Source: Luteolibacter flavescens
GTDB lineage: Bacteria; Verrucomicrobiota; Verrucomicrobiia; Verrucomicrobiales; Akkermansiaceae
Assembly (NCBI RefSeq): GCF_025950085.1
Contig: NZ_JAPDDS010000010.1
Span: 62,001 to 126,000, forward strand
Length of the DNA: 64,000 nt
Direction of reading: 5' to 3'
The translations under genes and the position numbers were made by a program. The notes under the pieces were generated by a model. The model was not told the origin of the DNA. It made no database searches and was given only the letters and a program-made list of their open reading frames with translations. Within the stretch, counting starts at the first letter, position 1. The number at the start of each line of letters is the position of its first letter. This document shows positions 9,147-16,459 of this stretch, in pieces.

Positions 9147-9767
9147 TCAGGCATCCGGCCCCAGCACCGGCGGGTGAAACCCGTCCTCCATGGGGCCCAG
9201 CGCCACCCGCAGCCGCCGCTGATACTCGTCGCGCGGGATTTCCATGCCGCCGAAGCGTTTCAAATGCTCGGTGAGCCACTGGGTATCCAGCAGGATGAAC
9301 CCGCGGGCGCGCAATTCCTCCACCAGCCCGACGAGCGCGAACTTCGAGGCATCCGTCTTCCGCGAGAACATGCTCTCACCGAAAAACACCCGCCCGAGCG
9401 CCACGCCGTAGAGGCCGCCTTGGAGACCCTCCTCATCGTGCGTCTCCACCGAGTGCGCGTAGCCCAGCCGGTGGAGCAGGCAGTAGCTCTCCAGGATGGT
9501 GGCATCGATCCACGTCCGCTCCCGCTCCGCGCAGCCCTGCATGGTGCCGCGGAAGTCCGTATCCCACCTCACCTCGAAGGGGCGCTTTTTCATCGCCCGC
9601 CTCATCCCGTGCGGCACGTGGAAGCGCTCGTCCAGCGGGATGATCCCGCGCATGAGCGGCGAGAACCACGTCAACTCCCCCGCATCCGCCATCGGAAAGA
9701 CACCCTGGGCGTAGGCACCTAGCAGCACCTGAGGCGGGATGATCTGGGCTGGGGGGAATCCGGACAC
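9147..9767 (-). CDS. aat: leucyl/phenylalanyl-tRNA--protein transferase
   Basis: This 206-residue protein transfers Leu or Phe from aminoacyl-tRNA to the N-terminal Arg or Lys of proteins, creating N-degrons for ClpS/ClpAP. It shows the family signature throughout: YAQGVFPMAD near the N-terminus, the W(F/W)SP segment, and the active-site block GGLYGVALGRVFFGESMFS at about residues 121-139, with DTQW further on. Length is normal for the family. It is monocistronic and divergent from the Hsp33-like gene, and clp partners are not in the window. Confidence 0.95.
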   Translation of the reverse strand: MSGFPPAQIIPPQVLLGAYAQGVFPMADAGELTWFSPLMRGIIPLDERFHVPHGMRRAMKKRPFEVRWDTDFRGTMQGCAERERTWIDATILESYCLLHRLGYAHSVETHDEEGLQGGLYGVALGRVFFGESMFSRKTDASKFALVGLVEELRARGFILLDTQWLTEHLKRFGGMEIPRDEYQRRLRVALGPMEDGFHPPVLGPDA

Positions 9768-9889
9768 GCGTTGACGCTGCTAAGCTTGTGCCAAGCTGCG
9801 CCCTATCTCAATTCCATTTCTCGGGAGTTCTGGCAAGACCCGGAATTTCAGGTTTGGACTCCGGCCAGCCCTGCCCCTACCCTGCCGAC

Positions 9890-10666
9890 GTGTCAGAGCC
9901 TGAGCAGGTCAGCGTGGAAGAGTTCGTCAGGGTCGAATCCATCTTCGTCCGTCATCGCAACGCATTGATCCTGCGTGCGCAATTCACCCCCATCTACACG
10001 GACTACTACCTGCACCTCATGCAGCATGGCATCCGCTACCCCGGGGAGCTGGACCAGATGCTGAAGGACTTCCTCGTCGGCGTCACCCTGCACGCCGTGG
10101 CGCGCCCTTGGGCGGAGACGGTCGCCTGGACCGTGAACCTGCGTGCGCCGCGGGCAAATATCTTCGTCACCGCCGGCTCGACCGAGGCAGCGGTGGTCGG
10201 TCGCCTCTTCACGGAGGACGTGCGCGAGCCGGACCGGAATTTCTTCTACTCCCAGACCATCTCCCGCCACCTCCCGGAGCCGCGGCTCTCGACGCTGGAA
10301 GTGGACGACCGCGATCCCTGCCACTGGGTGGAGCGCTACTACGAGCAGTCCGAGCAGCGCCCTGCCCGCATGTTCCGCCACGATGACGAGGTCTTCACCC
10401 TCGTGACCGCCCAGCCGGAGTGCGACGAGGAATGGCTCGCCCAGCTCGACGCCGACCAGATCGCACGGATCGAGGAGACCGAAGAGACGAGCCTGCTGGA
10501 AACGCGGCCCATCCGCTTCCACTGCGGCTGCACGCTCGGCCAAATCCTCCCCGTGCTCGGCTCGTGGCGGGACCGGAAGGACGACCTTTTCGAAGACGCC
10601 GACGTCATCACCGTCCAGTGCCCGCGCTGCGCGGCGAGATACCGGGTGACGCGGGATATGATTTAG
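9890..10666 (+). CDS. Hsp33-like redox chaperone family protein
   Basis: I place the start at the GTG at 9890, giving MSEPEQVSVEEF and 258 residues; an upstream ATG at 9788 would add a poorly conserved Pro-rich extension. The C-terminus carries CGC, 29 residues, then CPRC, matching the CxC-x(27-32)-CxxC zinc switch of Hsp33, which releases zinc and activates the holdase on oxidation. The N-terminal domain is divergent from HslO but of the expected size. The gene is divergent from aat, a proteostasis neighbour. The zinc motif is seen directly; the Hsp33 assignment of the whole chain is inference. Confidence 0.7.
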   Translation: MSEPEQVSVEEFVRVESIFVRHRNALILRAQFTPIYTDYYLHLMQHGIRYPGELDQMLKDFLVGVTLHAVARPWAETVAWTVNLRAPRANIFVTAGSTEAAVVGRLFTEDVREPDRNFFYSQTISRHLPEPRLSTLEVDDRDPCHWVERYYEQSEQRPARMFRHDDEVFTLVTAQPECDEEWLAQLDADQIARIEETEETSLLETRPIRFHCGCTLGQILPVLGSWRDRKDDLFEDADVITVQCPRCAARYRVTRDMI

Positions 10667-10670
10667 CGGG

Positions 10671-11567
10671 ATGAGCGCCGAGTCTCCAGCTCCAGTCGCA
10701 TTGCCCCGGAGACCTCGTTCACCGATGCCCTCCCCGTTGTCGGAGGAGCAGAAGCAAAACTATCAAAAGGACCTTGATCGCTTTGAAGAGGAGAAGTTCG
10801 CGGCAACGAACTCCTTTCCCACGAAGCTATTGGGGTGGATGTTAATCGCCAGCCTCGGCCTCCAGATCGCCGGAGCGATATCAGGCAACAGTTTTGACCT
10901 GGGAGGAGTGCTTCTCCTCTTCCTGGGAATGGCTGTTTTGAGGGGATCTCAAACCGCTCTCCGAATTGCAGCTTTCTTTGCCGTTCCTGCGTCCGTGATT
11001 GGAACGCTGCATGTCATCTGGAGCATCGTATTCAACGAGCCCCTCGAGGTCGGCAACGAATGGAAGAGCTACCACGATCTCAAATTCTGGACCATGGTAG
11101 TATCTCCTACCATGTATTTCGCGGCGAAATCGATGGTGGCGATCTGCGCGCTCCGCCTCAGGAAAGTCACCTTCTGGACCAAGGCGGTCAAGTGGTGCTC
11201 CTGTATCGTCGGAATATCGCTGATGATACAATTGGGGCTCTTCGCGAAGAGCATGATTCTCCGGAGTGAAGTTCGAAATGCGCTGGAGAAGGAGATTTCA
11301 GCGGCCAAGGCGCATGTCACCACCTACTTCGGCAGGACAGGTTCATCGGCCTTCGTGATGTCACCGGAACAAAGATTCGGCGAGATCCCGCGTATCCGAA
11401 GCGTTTCTTGGAAAAGCTCACCTAACAGCACGACGGTGATCTATCACCAACCGGGAGGAGCAACCATGCCGACAGGAAAACATGTCGATCACTCCGAATG
11501 GCTCAGACTGCCATCCGGGGAATGGGGAAAGCTGGAAATGGAAGTCATCCTGCCCAAAGCTCCCTGA
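10671..11567 (+). CDS. multi-pass membrane protein, first of a tandem pair
   Basis: This 298-residue protein starts 4 nt after the Hsp33-like gene; an in-frame ATG at 10725 is an alternative start. Charged residues 20-45 precede four hydrophobic segments at about 48-68, 75-105, 128-152 and 170-190, followed by a soluble C-terminal domain ending LEMEVILPKAP. It is homologous along its length to the next full gene (11614-12525), with shared features LRGSQTALRIA, FEVGNEW-type and ALRLRK motifs. Base composition is visibly less GC-rich than in the flanking genes. I do not recognise a family and propose no function. Confidence 0.75.
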   Translation: MSAESPAPVALPRRPRSPMPSPLSEEQKQNYQKDLDRFEEEKFAATNSFPTKLLGWMLIASLGLQIAGAISGNSFDLGGVLLLFLGMAVLRGSQTALRIAAFFAVPASVIGTLHVIWSIVFNEPLEVGNEWKSYHDLKFWTMVVSPTMYFAAKSMVAICALRLRKVTFWTKAVKWCSCIVGISLMIQLGLFAKSMILRSEVRNALEKEISAAKAHVTTYFGRTGSSAFVMSPEQRFGEIPRIRSVSWKSSPNSTTVIYHQPGGATMPTGKHVDHSEWLRLPSGEWGKLEMEVILPKAP

Positions 11568-11601
11568 TCATGCCCCGCGCTTTCCACCACCGTGACTTCG
11601 C
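11523..11601 (+). repeat. 79-nt direct repeat, copy 1 (duplication scar)
   Basis: This segment matches 12481-12559 with three differences. It covers the last codons of the first membrane protein, its stop, and the first codons of the glycosyltransferase gene, marking the edge of an old tandem duplication. Confidence 0.9.
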
Positions 11602-11617
11602 AGACAGGGTCGGATGA
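11570..11617 (+). pseudogene. truncated 5' fragment of the downstream GpgS-type gene
   Basis: A 15-codon frame, MPRAFHHRDFADRVG then TGA, begins 3 nt after the first membrane-protein gene. Its first 11 residues are identical to the start of the glycosyltransferase at 12528. The rest of that gene is missing and is replaced by the second membrane-protein gene, whose ATG overlaps the fragment's TGA. It is best read as a remnant left by duplication of a membrane protein plus transferase-start unit, and may now serve only to couple translation. Confidence 0.85.
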
Positions 11618-12525
11618 AACCCGACGCTGAAGATTCGACGGGGGGACGCTACAGGAAGCGGGTTCCACTTGCCCCGCGGCAAACCCGCCAACTGCTCTCC
11701 GACGTCGAACGGGCAAAAAAGGACGCATCGGAACAACGCTCGGAAATCGAAGAGGAAACGCGCGCGGCTCTCTACTCGAGTCCGGTGAGGTTGCTTGGGC
11801 TGCTTATGGCTGGAGGAGCGGTGTTCGACCTGTTCGCTGGCATTCAAGGCTACGGTGACCGGTTGGGTGGGATACTCTCGTTCTTCGTCGGATTGTTCGT
11901 CCTCAAAGGCTCGCAGATCGCCCTTCGTGTGGCCTCATTACTTCTGATCCTGCTCGCCACGGCGACTATCGCGAAGATCACGTGGGCTTGCTGGCATGGA
12001 CATCCCTTCGAAGCAGGGAACAAGTGGGTGGACCTCGCCAGCTTACCGTTTCTCGCCTTCGTCGTCTCTCCATGCGTTTATCTCATCGCCGAGTCGATCC
12101 TTTCGATATCTGCACTCAGGCTTCGAAAATTCCAATTCTGGACCAAGTGGACGAGGATCCTTATCGCAATCATCGTAGTGGCCGGAGCAGGATGGCTGAC
12201 CAGAGATCTCGTCCGCCAAAATGAAGTCAGGCGGGATTTTTCAGGCGAGCTTTCAAAGATCCGCTCCTGGATTCTCTCGACTGCAGCAGCTCCATCCCCT
12301 GCTGCGAAAGATCCCCAACTGAACCTCGCCCTTGAAAACAGCAGGAGCATAGAAAAAGTTTTATGGAAGGATCGCCCGGCGTCTTTCATGCCAACATACA
12401 AGCGTGATCTACCCGGTTCACCGCGGGGCACCGGCAAGCCCTACCTGTATTCCGAATGGATCAGACTTTCCTCAGGACAGTGGGGAAAGCTGGAAATAGA
12501 AGTCATCCTGCCCAAAGCTCCCTGA
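11614..12525 (+). CDS. multi-pass membrane protein, second of a tandem pair
   Basis: This 303-residue paralogue of the gene at 10671 has the same plan: a charged N-terminal stretch, about four hydrophobic segments (roughly residues 57-78, 85-120, 140-170, 183-203) and a soluble C-terminal domain with SEWIRLSSGQWGKLE near the end. The ATG overlaps the TGA of the 15-codon transferase remnant. The two paralogues have diverged strongly in their bodies but end in almost identical DNA. Its GC content is lower than that of the following operon. Function is unknown; proximity to a sugar-transferase cluster is the only contextual hint. Confidence 0.75.
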   Translation: MKPDAEDSTGGRYRKRVPLAPRQTRQLLSDVERAKKDASEQRSEIEEETRAALYSSPVRLLGLLMAGGAVFDLFAGIQGYGDRLGGILSFFVGLFVLKGSQIALRVASLLLILLATATIAKITWACWHGHPFEAGNKWVDLASLPFLAFVVSPCVYLIAESILSISALRLRKFQFWTKWTRILIAIIVVAGAGWLTRDLVRQNEVRRDFSGELSKIRSWILSTAAAPSPAAKDPQLNLALENSRSIEKVLWKDRPASFMPTYKRDLPGSPRGTGKPYLYSEWIRLSSGQWGKLEIEVILPKAP

Positions 12526-12559
12526 GCATGCCCCGCGCTTTCCATCACCGTGACTTCGC
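12481..12559 (+). repeat. 79-nt direct repeat, copy 2 (duplication scar)
   Basis: Counterpart of 11523-11601. It covers the 3' end of the second membrane-protein gene and the intact 5' end of the GpgS-type gene. Confidence 0.9.
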
Positions 12560-13421
12560 TGATCTGGCCGCCCTCGTTGCGGCGAAGGAGGCCGCGGGGT
12601 TGCGGGTGTCGCTGTGCATCCCGACGCTCAATGAGGAGGGCACGATCGCGCGGGTGGTGTCGGTCTTGAAGACGGCACTCTTTGACGAGCACCGGCTGCT
12701 GGACGAGCTGGTCGTGATTGACTCGGGATCGACCGATCGCACCCGGACGCTGGCGAAAGAGGCCGGTGCGGAGGTGGTGCTCGCCTCGGACATCCTGCCC
12801 TTCCACGGGTCCCGCATGGGCAAGGGCGAGAATCTCTGGAAAGCGGTCTATCAGCTCACCGGGGATATCCTGTGCTTCGTGGACGGGGACATCGGGAACA
12901 TCCATCCGCGCTTCGTGTATGGCACGGTGGGCCCGCTGATCCGCCATGCGGAACTCGGCTACGTGAAGGGCTACTACGAGCGTCCCCTGCTCGCCGCGGA
13001 GGGTGTCGATCCCCGCGGTGGAGGGCGTGTCACGGAGATCCTGGTGCGTCCGCTCCTGCAGCGATTCCACCCGGAGCTGGCCGGGCTGCACCAGCCGCTG
13101 GCCGGGGAATACGCGGCGCGGCGGGAAGTGCTGGAGCAGTTCGCGATGCCCACCACCTACGGCATCGAGATCGCCCACTTGTTAGACTGCCAGCGGCTCC
13201 ACGGTGCCGGGGTGATCGGACAGACGGACCTCGACGAACGCATCCACCGGAACCGCTCGCTGGCCCAGCTCGGGCGGATGTCCGGCGAGATCCTCGACGC
13301 TTTTTTCGCCCGCCATCCCCAGCCCGTGGCCGCGCCAGGGGAACGCCCGCCGATGATTTCGCTGCCGGAGTATCGCGAACGCTTCCCAGCCGCGGCGGAG
13401 CGCGCTAGGAAGTCCGCGTGA
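12528..13421 (+). CDS. gpgS: glucosyl-3-phosphoglycerate synthase-like glycosyltransferase (GT81)
   Basis: The 297-residue product has a GT-A fold: CIPTLNEEGTIARV at about 30-43, VIDSGSTDRT at 63-72, and the metal-binding DGD at 119-121 in FVDGDIGN. GpgS-specific features follow: GKGENLW, a YVKGYYERPL stretch, GGGRVTE, LAGEYAARRE and HRNRSLAQLG. GpgS moves glucose from an NDP-glucose to 3-phosphoglycerate, the first step to glucosylglycerate, a compatible solute, and in mycobacteria to methylglucose lipopolysaccharide. The start is set by homology with the remnant at 11570. It overlaps the next gene by GTGA, the first of four chained overlaps. The family call is strong; the exact acceptor is inferred. 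Confidence 0.88.
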   Translation: MPRAFHHRDFADLAALVAAKEAAGLRVSLCIPTLNEEGTIARVVSVLKTALFDEHRLLDELVVIDSGSTDRTRTLAKEAGAEVVLASDILPFHGSRMGKGENLWKAVYQLTGDILCFVDGDIGNIHPRFVYGTVGPLIRHAELGYVKGYYERPLLAAEGVDPRGGGRVTEILVRPLLQRFHPELAGLHQPLAGEYAARREVLEQFAMPTTYGIEIAHLLDCQRLHGAGVIGQTDLDERIHRNRSLAQLGRMSGEILDAFFARHPQPVAAPGERPPMISLPEYRERFPAAAERARKSA

Positions 13422-13864
13422 ACCCGCCGGAGATTCGCGAACTCGTCGCCGGAGACTACCCCGAGGCCGTGCGCCTGCTGGCCGTGCTGAATCCCAGCGT
13501 GCCGGTCGAGGTGCTGGAGCAGCGCTTCATGACCATCCTCGCCGAGCACCCGCACTACCACGCCTACGGGGCATTCCTCGATGGCAAGCTGGCCGGTCTC
13601 GCGAGCGCATGGATCGCCACGAAGGTCTGGTGCGGGCGCTACCTGGAGGTGGACAATATCGTGGTCGATCCCGAGATCCGCTCCGCCGGCGTGGGCACGC
13701 TGCTCGTGCAACATCTGGAAGCGCTGGCCCGGGAGAAGGACTGCAATCTGGCGGTGCTGGACAGCTACACGTCGAATCACGCGTCGCACCGGCTTTACCA
13801 CCGCCTCGGCTTCGAGATCTGGGGCTTCCACTTCGTGAAACCCCTCGGTCCGCTCGACCGATGA
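13418..13864 (+). CDS. GNAT-family N-acetyltransferase
   Basis: The product is 148 residues with the GNAT fold. The acetyl-CoA pyrophosphate loop reads RSAGVG near residues 87-92 after the strand VDNIVVDP, and the C-terminal segment HRLYHRLGFE is typical. The start codon is GTG within the GTGA overlap with gpgS. The gene is wedged between two sugar transferases and coupled on both sides, so a small metabolite or a sugar-linked amine of the same pathway is a likelier substrate than a protein. That is inferred from context only. Confidence 0.88.
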   Translation: MNPPEIRELVAGDYPEAVRLLAVLNPSVPVEVLEQRFMTILAEHPHYHAYGAFLDGKLAGLASAWIATKVWCGRYLEVDNIVVDPEIRSAGVGTLLVQHLEALAREKDCNLAVLDSYTSNHASHRLYHRLGFEIWGFHFVKPLGPLDR

Positions 13865-15330
13865 GCGCGCGGTTCGCGGTCGCCATCGTCCACTATCACC
13901 TGCGCCATGGCGGGGTGACGCGGGTCATCCATACGGCCTCGGCTTGCCTCGGCCAGCTCGGCATCCCGCATGTGATCCTGAGCGGCGAGCCGGATGAAAG
14001 CGGCGCGGGACTGCCGGTCAGGGTGATCGACGGGCTCGGCTACTGCACCGAAGGAGGTGGCCCCGATGCCGGGGAAATCGTCTGTCAGATGCAGGCAGCC
14101 GTCATCGACGAACTCGGGCCGGGGCCCGTGGTGTGGCATTTCCACAATCACTCTCTGGGCCGCAACACGGTGATCGCCGACGTCGTCGCTCGGCTCGCCC
14201 GGACAGGTGAAGCGATGGTGCTGCAACTCCACGATCTGGCCGAAGATGGCCGCCCGATGAACTACCCGCTCGTCGCGGATGCACCGCTGCTCTACCCGCA
14301 CTCGCCACGCATCCGGCTCGCATTCCTGAACTCGCGCGACCGCGAGCGCTTCCACGCCGCCGGGCTGCCCAAAGAGAGGTCCGTGCTGCTGGCGAATCCC
14401 GTCACAGCACCCGCCGCGATGACCCCGCCATCAGCAAAGCCGGACAGAGCACTGGTGCTCTATCCCGTGCGCGGCATCCGGCGGAAAAATCTCGGCGAAC
14501 TCTTCCTGCTCGCCGCGCTGTCGCCGCCGGGCACCCGCTACGCCGTGAGCCGCGCACCGGATGCCGGACGATGGACGGCAGTGCATGAAGAATGGCGCAC
14601 CTTCGCCGATGAATCGCGGCTTCCCGTGATGCTAGATGTCGTGGACCGCGAGTCGCCCGCGCCGGGAGCGGACTCCACCTTCGGGAGCTGGCTGGGGCAC
14701 GCCACGCACTGCATCACCACCTCCGTCGCGGAGGGATTCGGGCTCGGATTTCTGGAGCCCGCCATGATCGGCAAGCCGCTGTTAGGCCGCGACCTGTCTG
14801 CCGTGACGGGCGACTTCCGTAAAGCCGGGATCACGGCGGGAAGGCTCTACGAGAAGCTGCTCATCCCCCTCGAATGGATCGGTGCCGGGACCTTGCGCGA
14901 TCGCCTGAGTCACGCCTTGATGGGTCTGTTAGACAGCTACGGCCATTTCATGTCAGACGAGGATGTGGAGCATTCCTACACGGCGATGCTTCACGACGGT
15001 CATCTCGACTTCGGCAATCTGCCGGAGGACCTGCAACGCCATGTGATCCGCCGCGTCACGTCCGGCGATGGCATCGACCATGTCCTCGTGAAGACCTACT
15101 CTGGCATCGAGCCCGCCCGCGAGTGGCTGCGGTGCACGTTGGAACTCACCGTGCCCACCGCCACGCCCGCCGACCTGCTCCCCTACTCCGCCGACTGCTA
15201 CGGCCTACGCTTGCAGGAGCTCTACCGCGAATTGCTCGCCGCGCCAGCCGCGGTGCCCGATGAAGTGCCGAGGCACAGGGTGCTGGCGGAATACCTGTCG
15301 CCCGAGTCCTTCCACTTCCTGCTCTCATGA
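13861..15330 (+). CDS. GT-B (family 4-like) glycosyltransferase
   Basis: I start this at the ATG overlapping the previous stop (ATGA), giving 489 residues. The N-terminal Rossmann domain opens VAIVHYHLRHGGVTRVI, a glycine-rich acceptor-side loop. The C-terminal donor domain has YPVRGIRRKNL and the nucleotide-sugar signature SVAEGFGLGFLEPAMIGKPL at about residues 284-303, with E-x7-E spacing. It would add a second sugar. After GpgS, the closest known logic is MggA in mannosylglucosylglycerate synthesis, but the donor is not readable from the sequence. The C-terminal 150 residues are longer than the usual GT4 tail. Confidence 0.85.
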   Translation: MSARFAVAIVHYHLRHGGVTRVIHTASACLGQLGIPHVILSGEPDESGAGLPVRVIDGLGYCTEGGGPDAGEIVCQMQAAVIDELGPGPVVWHFHNHSLGRNTVIADVVARLARTGEAMVLQLHDLAEDGRPMNYPLVADAPLLYPHSPRIRLAFLNSRDRERFHAAGLPKERSVLLANPVTAPAAMTPPSAKPDRALVLYPVRGIRRKNLGELFLLAALSPPGTRYAVSRAPDAGRWTAVHEEWRTFADESRLPVMLDVVDRESPAPGADSTFGSWLGHATHCITTSVAEGFGLGFLEPAMIGKPLLGRDLSAVTGDFRKAGITAGRLYEKLLIPLEWIGAGTLRDRLSHALMGLLDSYGHFMSDEDVEHSYTAMLHDGHLDFGNLPEDLQRHVIRRVTSGDGIDHVLVKTYSGIEPAREWLRCTLELTVPTATPADLLPYSADCYGLRLQELYRELLAAPAAVPDEVPRHRVLAEYLSPESFHFLLS

Positions 15331-16001
15331 AGCCAAAGCTGCGCGCGGTCATCTTCGACATCTACGGCACCTTGCTGAAATCGGCGGCGGGAGAAATTCA
15401 TCCTGATCCGAAGTTGCGGGCACTGATTGAGGAAGCACATGCCGCATCGCCGCATCCCTTTCCAGAGGTGGACATCCGCGAGATCCACGCCGCACTGCAT
15501 CCGCAGCTATCACCACAAGAGATCGAACGACTGGCCATGGACCACGAGCAGGCGGCGAACCCGGTGAGCGGGATGCCCGGTGCGGCGGAAACCTTGCGAC
15601 GACTCTCCGCAATGGGCCTCGTGCTGGGCGTTATATCGAATGCGCAGTTCTACACGATCCCCCTGCTGGAGGGCTGCCTCGGCGCATCCGTGACGGAGCT
15701 TGGCTTCGATCCCGGGCTCACCGTCCTCTCCTACACGGAGCGACGCGCGAAGCCGGACACCTGGCTTTTCGAGGTGATGCGGGATCGTCTGTTAGAGAAA
15801 GGCATCCAGCCTCATGAAGCGCTCTACGTCGGCAATGACGTGCGCAACGACATCGACCCAGCGAAGCGCTGCGGCTTCCGGGCCGCGCTCTTCACCGGCG
15901 ATGTCTCATCACTGCGGCTTCGCGGCAGATCATTGGAAAACTGCGGGGCGGACCTGATCCTTGCGAGCCTCGGCGAACTGCCCGGCCGGATCACGGGATG
16001 A
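15327..16001 (+). CDS. HAD-superfamily hydrolase with a Tyr in motif I
   Basis: This 224-residue protein is coupled to the glycosyltransferase by an ATGA overlap. HAD motifs are clear: nucleophile D11 in FDIYGT, motif II Ser in GVISNAQF, motif III Lys in RRAKPD and motif IV in YVGNDVRNDID. In phosphatases the residue two past the nucleophile is normally Asp; here it is Tyr (Y13), the dehalogenase-like pattern. Its position suggests the dephosphorylation step of a glucosylglycerate-type pathway, but the missing second Asp weakens that and leaves substrate open. It is convergent with, and overlaps, the next minus-strand gene by 11 nt. Confidence 0.85.
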   Translation: MKPKLRAVIFDIYGTLLKSAAGEIHPDPKLRALIEEAHAASPHPFPEVDIREIHAALHPQLSPQEIERLAMDHEQAANPVSGMPGAAETLRRLSAMGLVLGVISNAQFYTIPLLEGCLGASVTELGFDPGLTVLSYTERRAKPDTWLFEVMRDRLLEKGIQPHEALYVGNDVRNDIDPAKRCGFRAALFTGDVSSLRLRGRSLENCGADLILASLGELPGRITG

Positions 16002-16374
16002 GGTGTTGCTCCCCGAGCGAGTCCTGCACCAGCAGGCGATGGCCGGCGCGCGCACCGCTCTCGTGGATCACCATCCTGCCTCCCTGCGGGTTCTTCGCGC
16101 CGCAGATCGAGTGGAGCACGATCTCGCCATCGCGACTGCTCCGGCCGCAGCCTTCGATGGTCCATCTTGCCGAGGAGATCGTCACCGTGAAGCCATCTCC
16201 CTGATCCGCGACCTCGAAGGCCAGATCCTGGACCGGCACCGCGCGCAGACCAGCCGTCCGCTCCATGAGCACGGGCTCGGCATTCACCAGCATCACCGGC
16301 CTGCTAAAGTCGCTGAGGACCCAGCAAGCACACCCGGCCACAAACAGACATCCCGCCACCGATCCACCGGACAT
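15991..16374 (-). CDS. small exported or membrane-anchored hypothetical protein
   Basis: I choose the ATG at 16374 (127 residues) because GGGAG lies 7 nt upstream; an ATG at 16428 would add 18 residues. The N-terminus (GGSVAGCLFVAGCACWVLS) is a hydrophobic helix that could be a signal anchor or a lipoprotein signal. The remaining 100 residues look like a small beta domain with FTVTISSARWTIEGCGRS and a Cys pair that could form a disulfide. I do not recognise it. It is convergent with the HAD gene and shares its last 11 nt. Confidence 0.6.
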   Translation of the reverse strand: MSGGSVAGCLFVAGCACWVLSDFSRPVMLVNAEPVLMERTAGLRAVPVQDLAFEVADQGDGFTVTISSARWTIEGCGRSSRDGEIVLHSICGAKNPQGGRMVIHESGARAGHRLLVQDSLGEQHLIP

Positions 16375-16393
16375 CAATGATCTCCCGCCACGC

Positions 16394-16459
16394 ATGCTGA
16401 AAAAACAGCATTTAGACTCACGGAACACAAGCCCCTAGTGCTGCTTTTACAGCATTTTT
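16394..16459. other. two small hairpins with the same TGCTG stem
   Basis: ATGCTG/CAGCAT (16394-16399 with 16406-16411) and TGCTG/CAGCA (16439-16443 with 16450-16454) lie 28 nt apart. The second is followed on the plus strand by TTTTT and may act as a weak terminator at the convergent end of the TrhO-RluA gene. They lie in the leader of the small exported gene on the minus strand. Confidence 0.35.

Noticed and set aside
9771-9810. TTGACG at 9771 as a -35 box for the Hsp33-like gene
   Set aside because: No -10-like hexamer occurs at 16-18 nt; the nearest TATCTC is far too distant.
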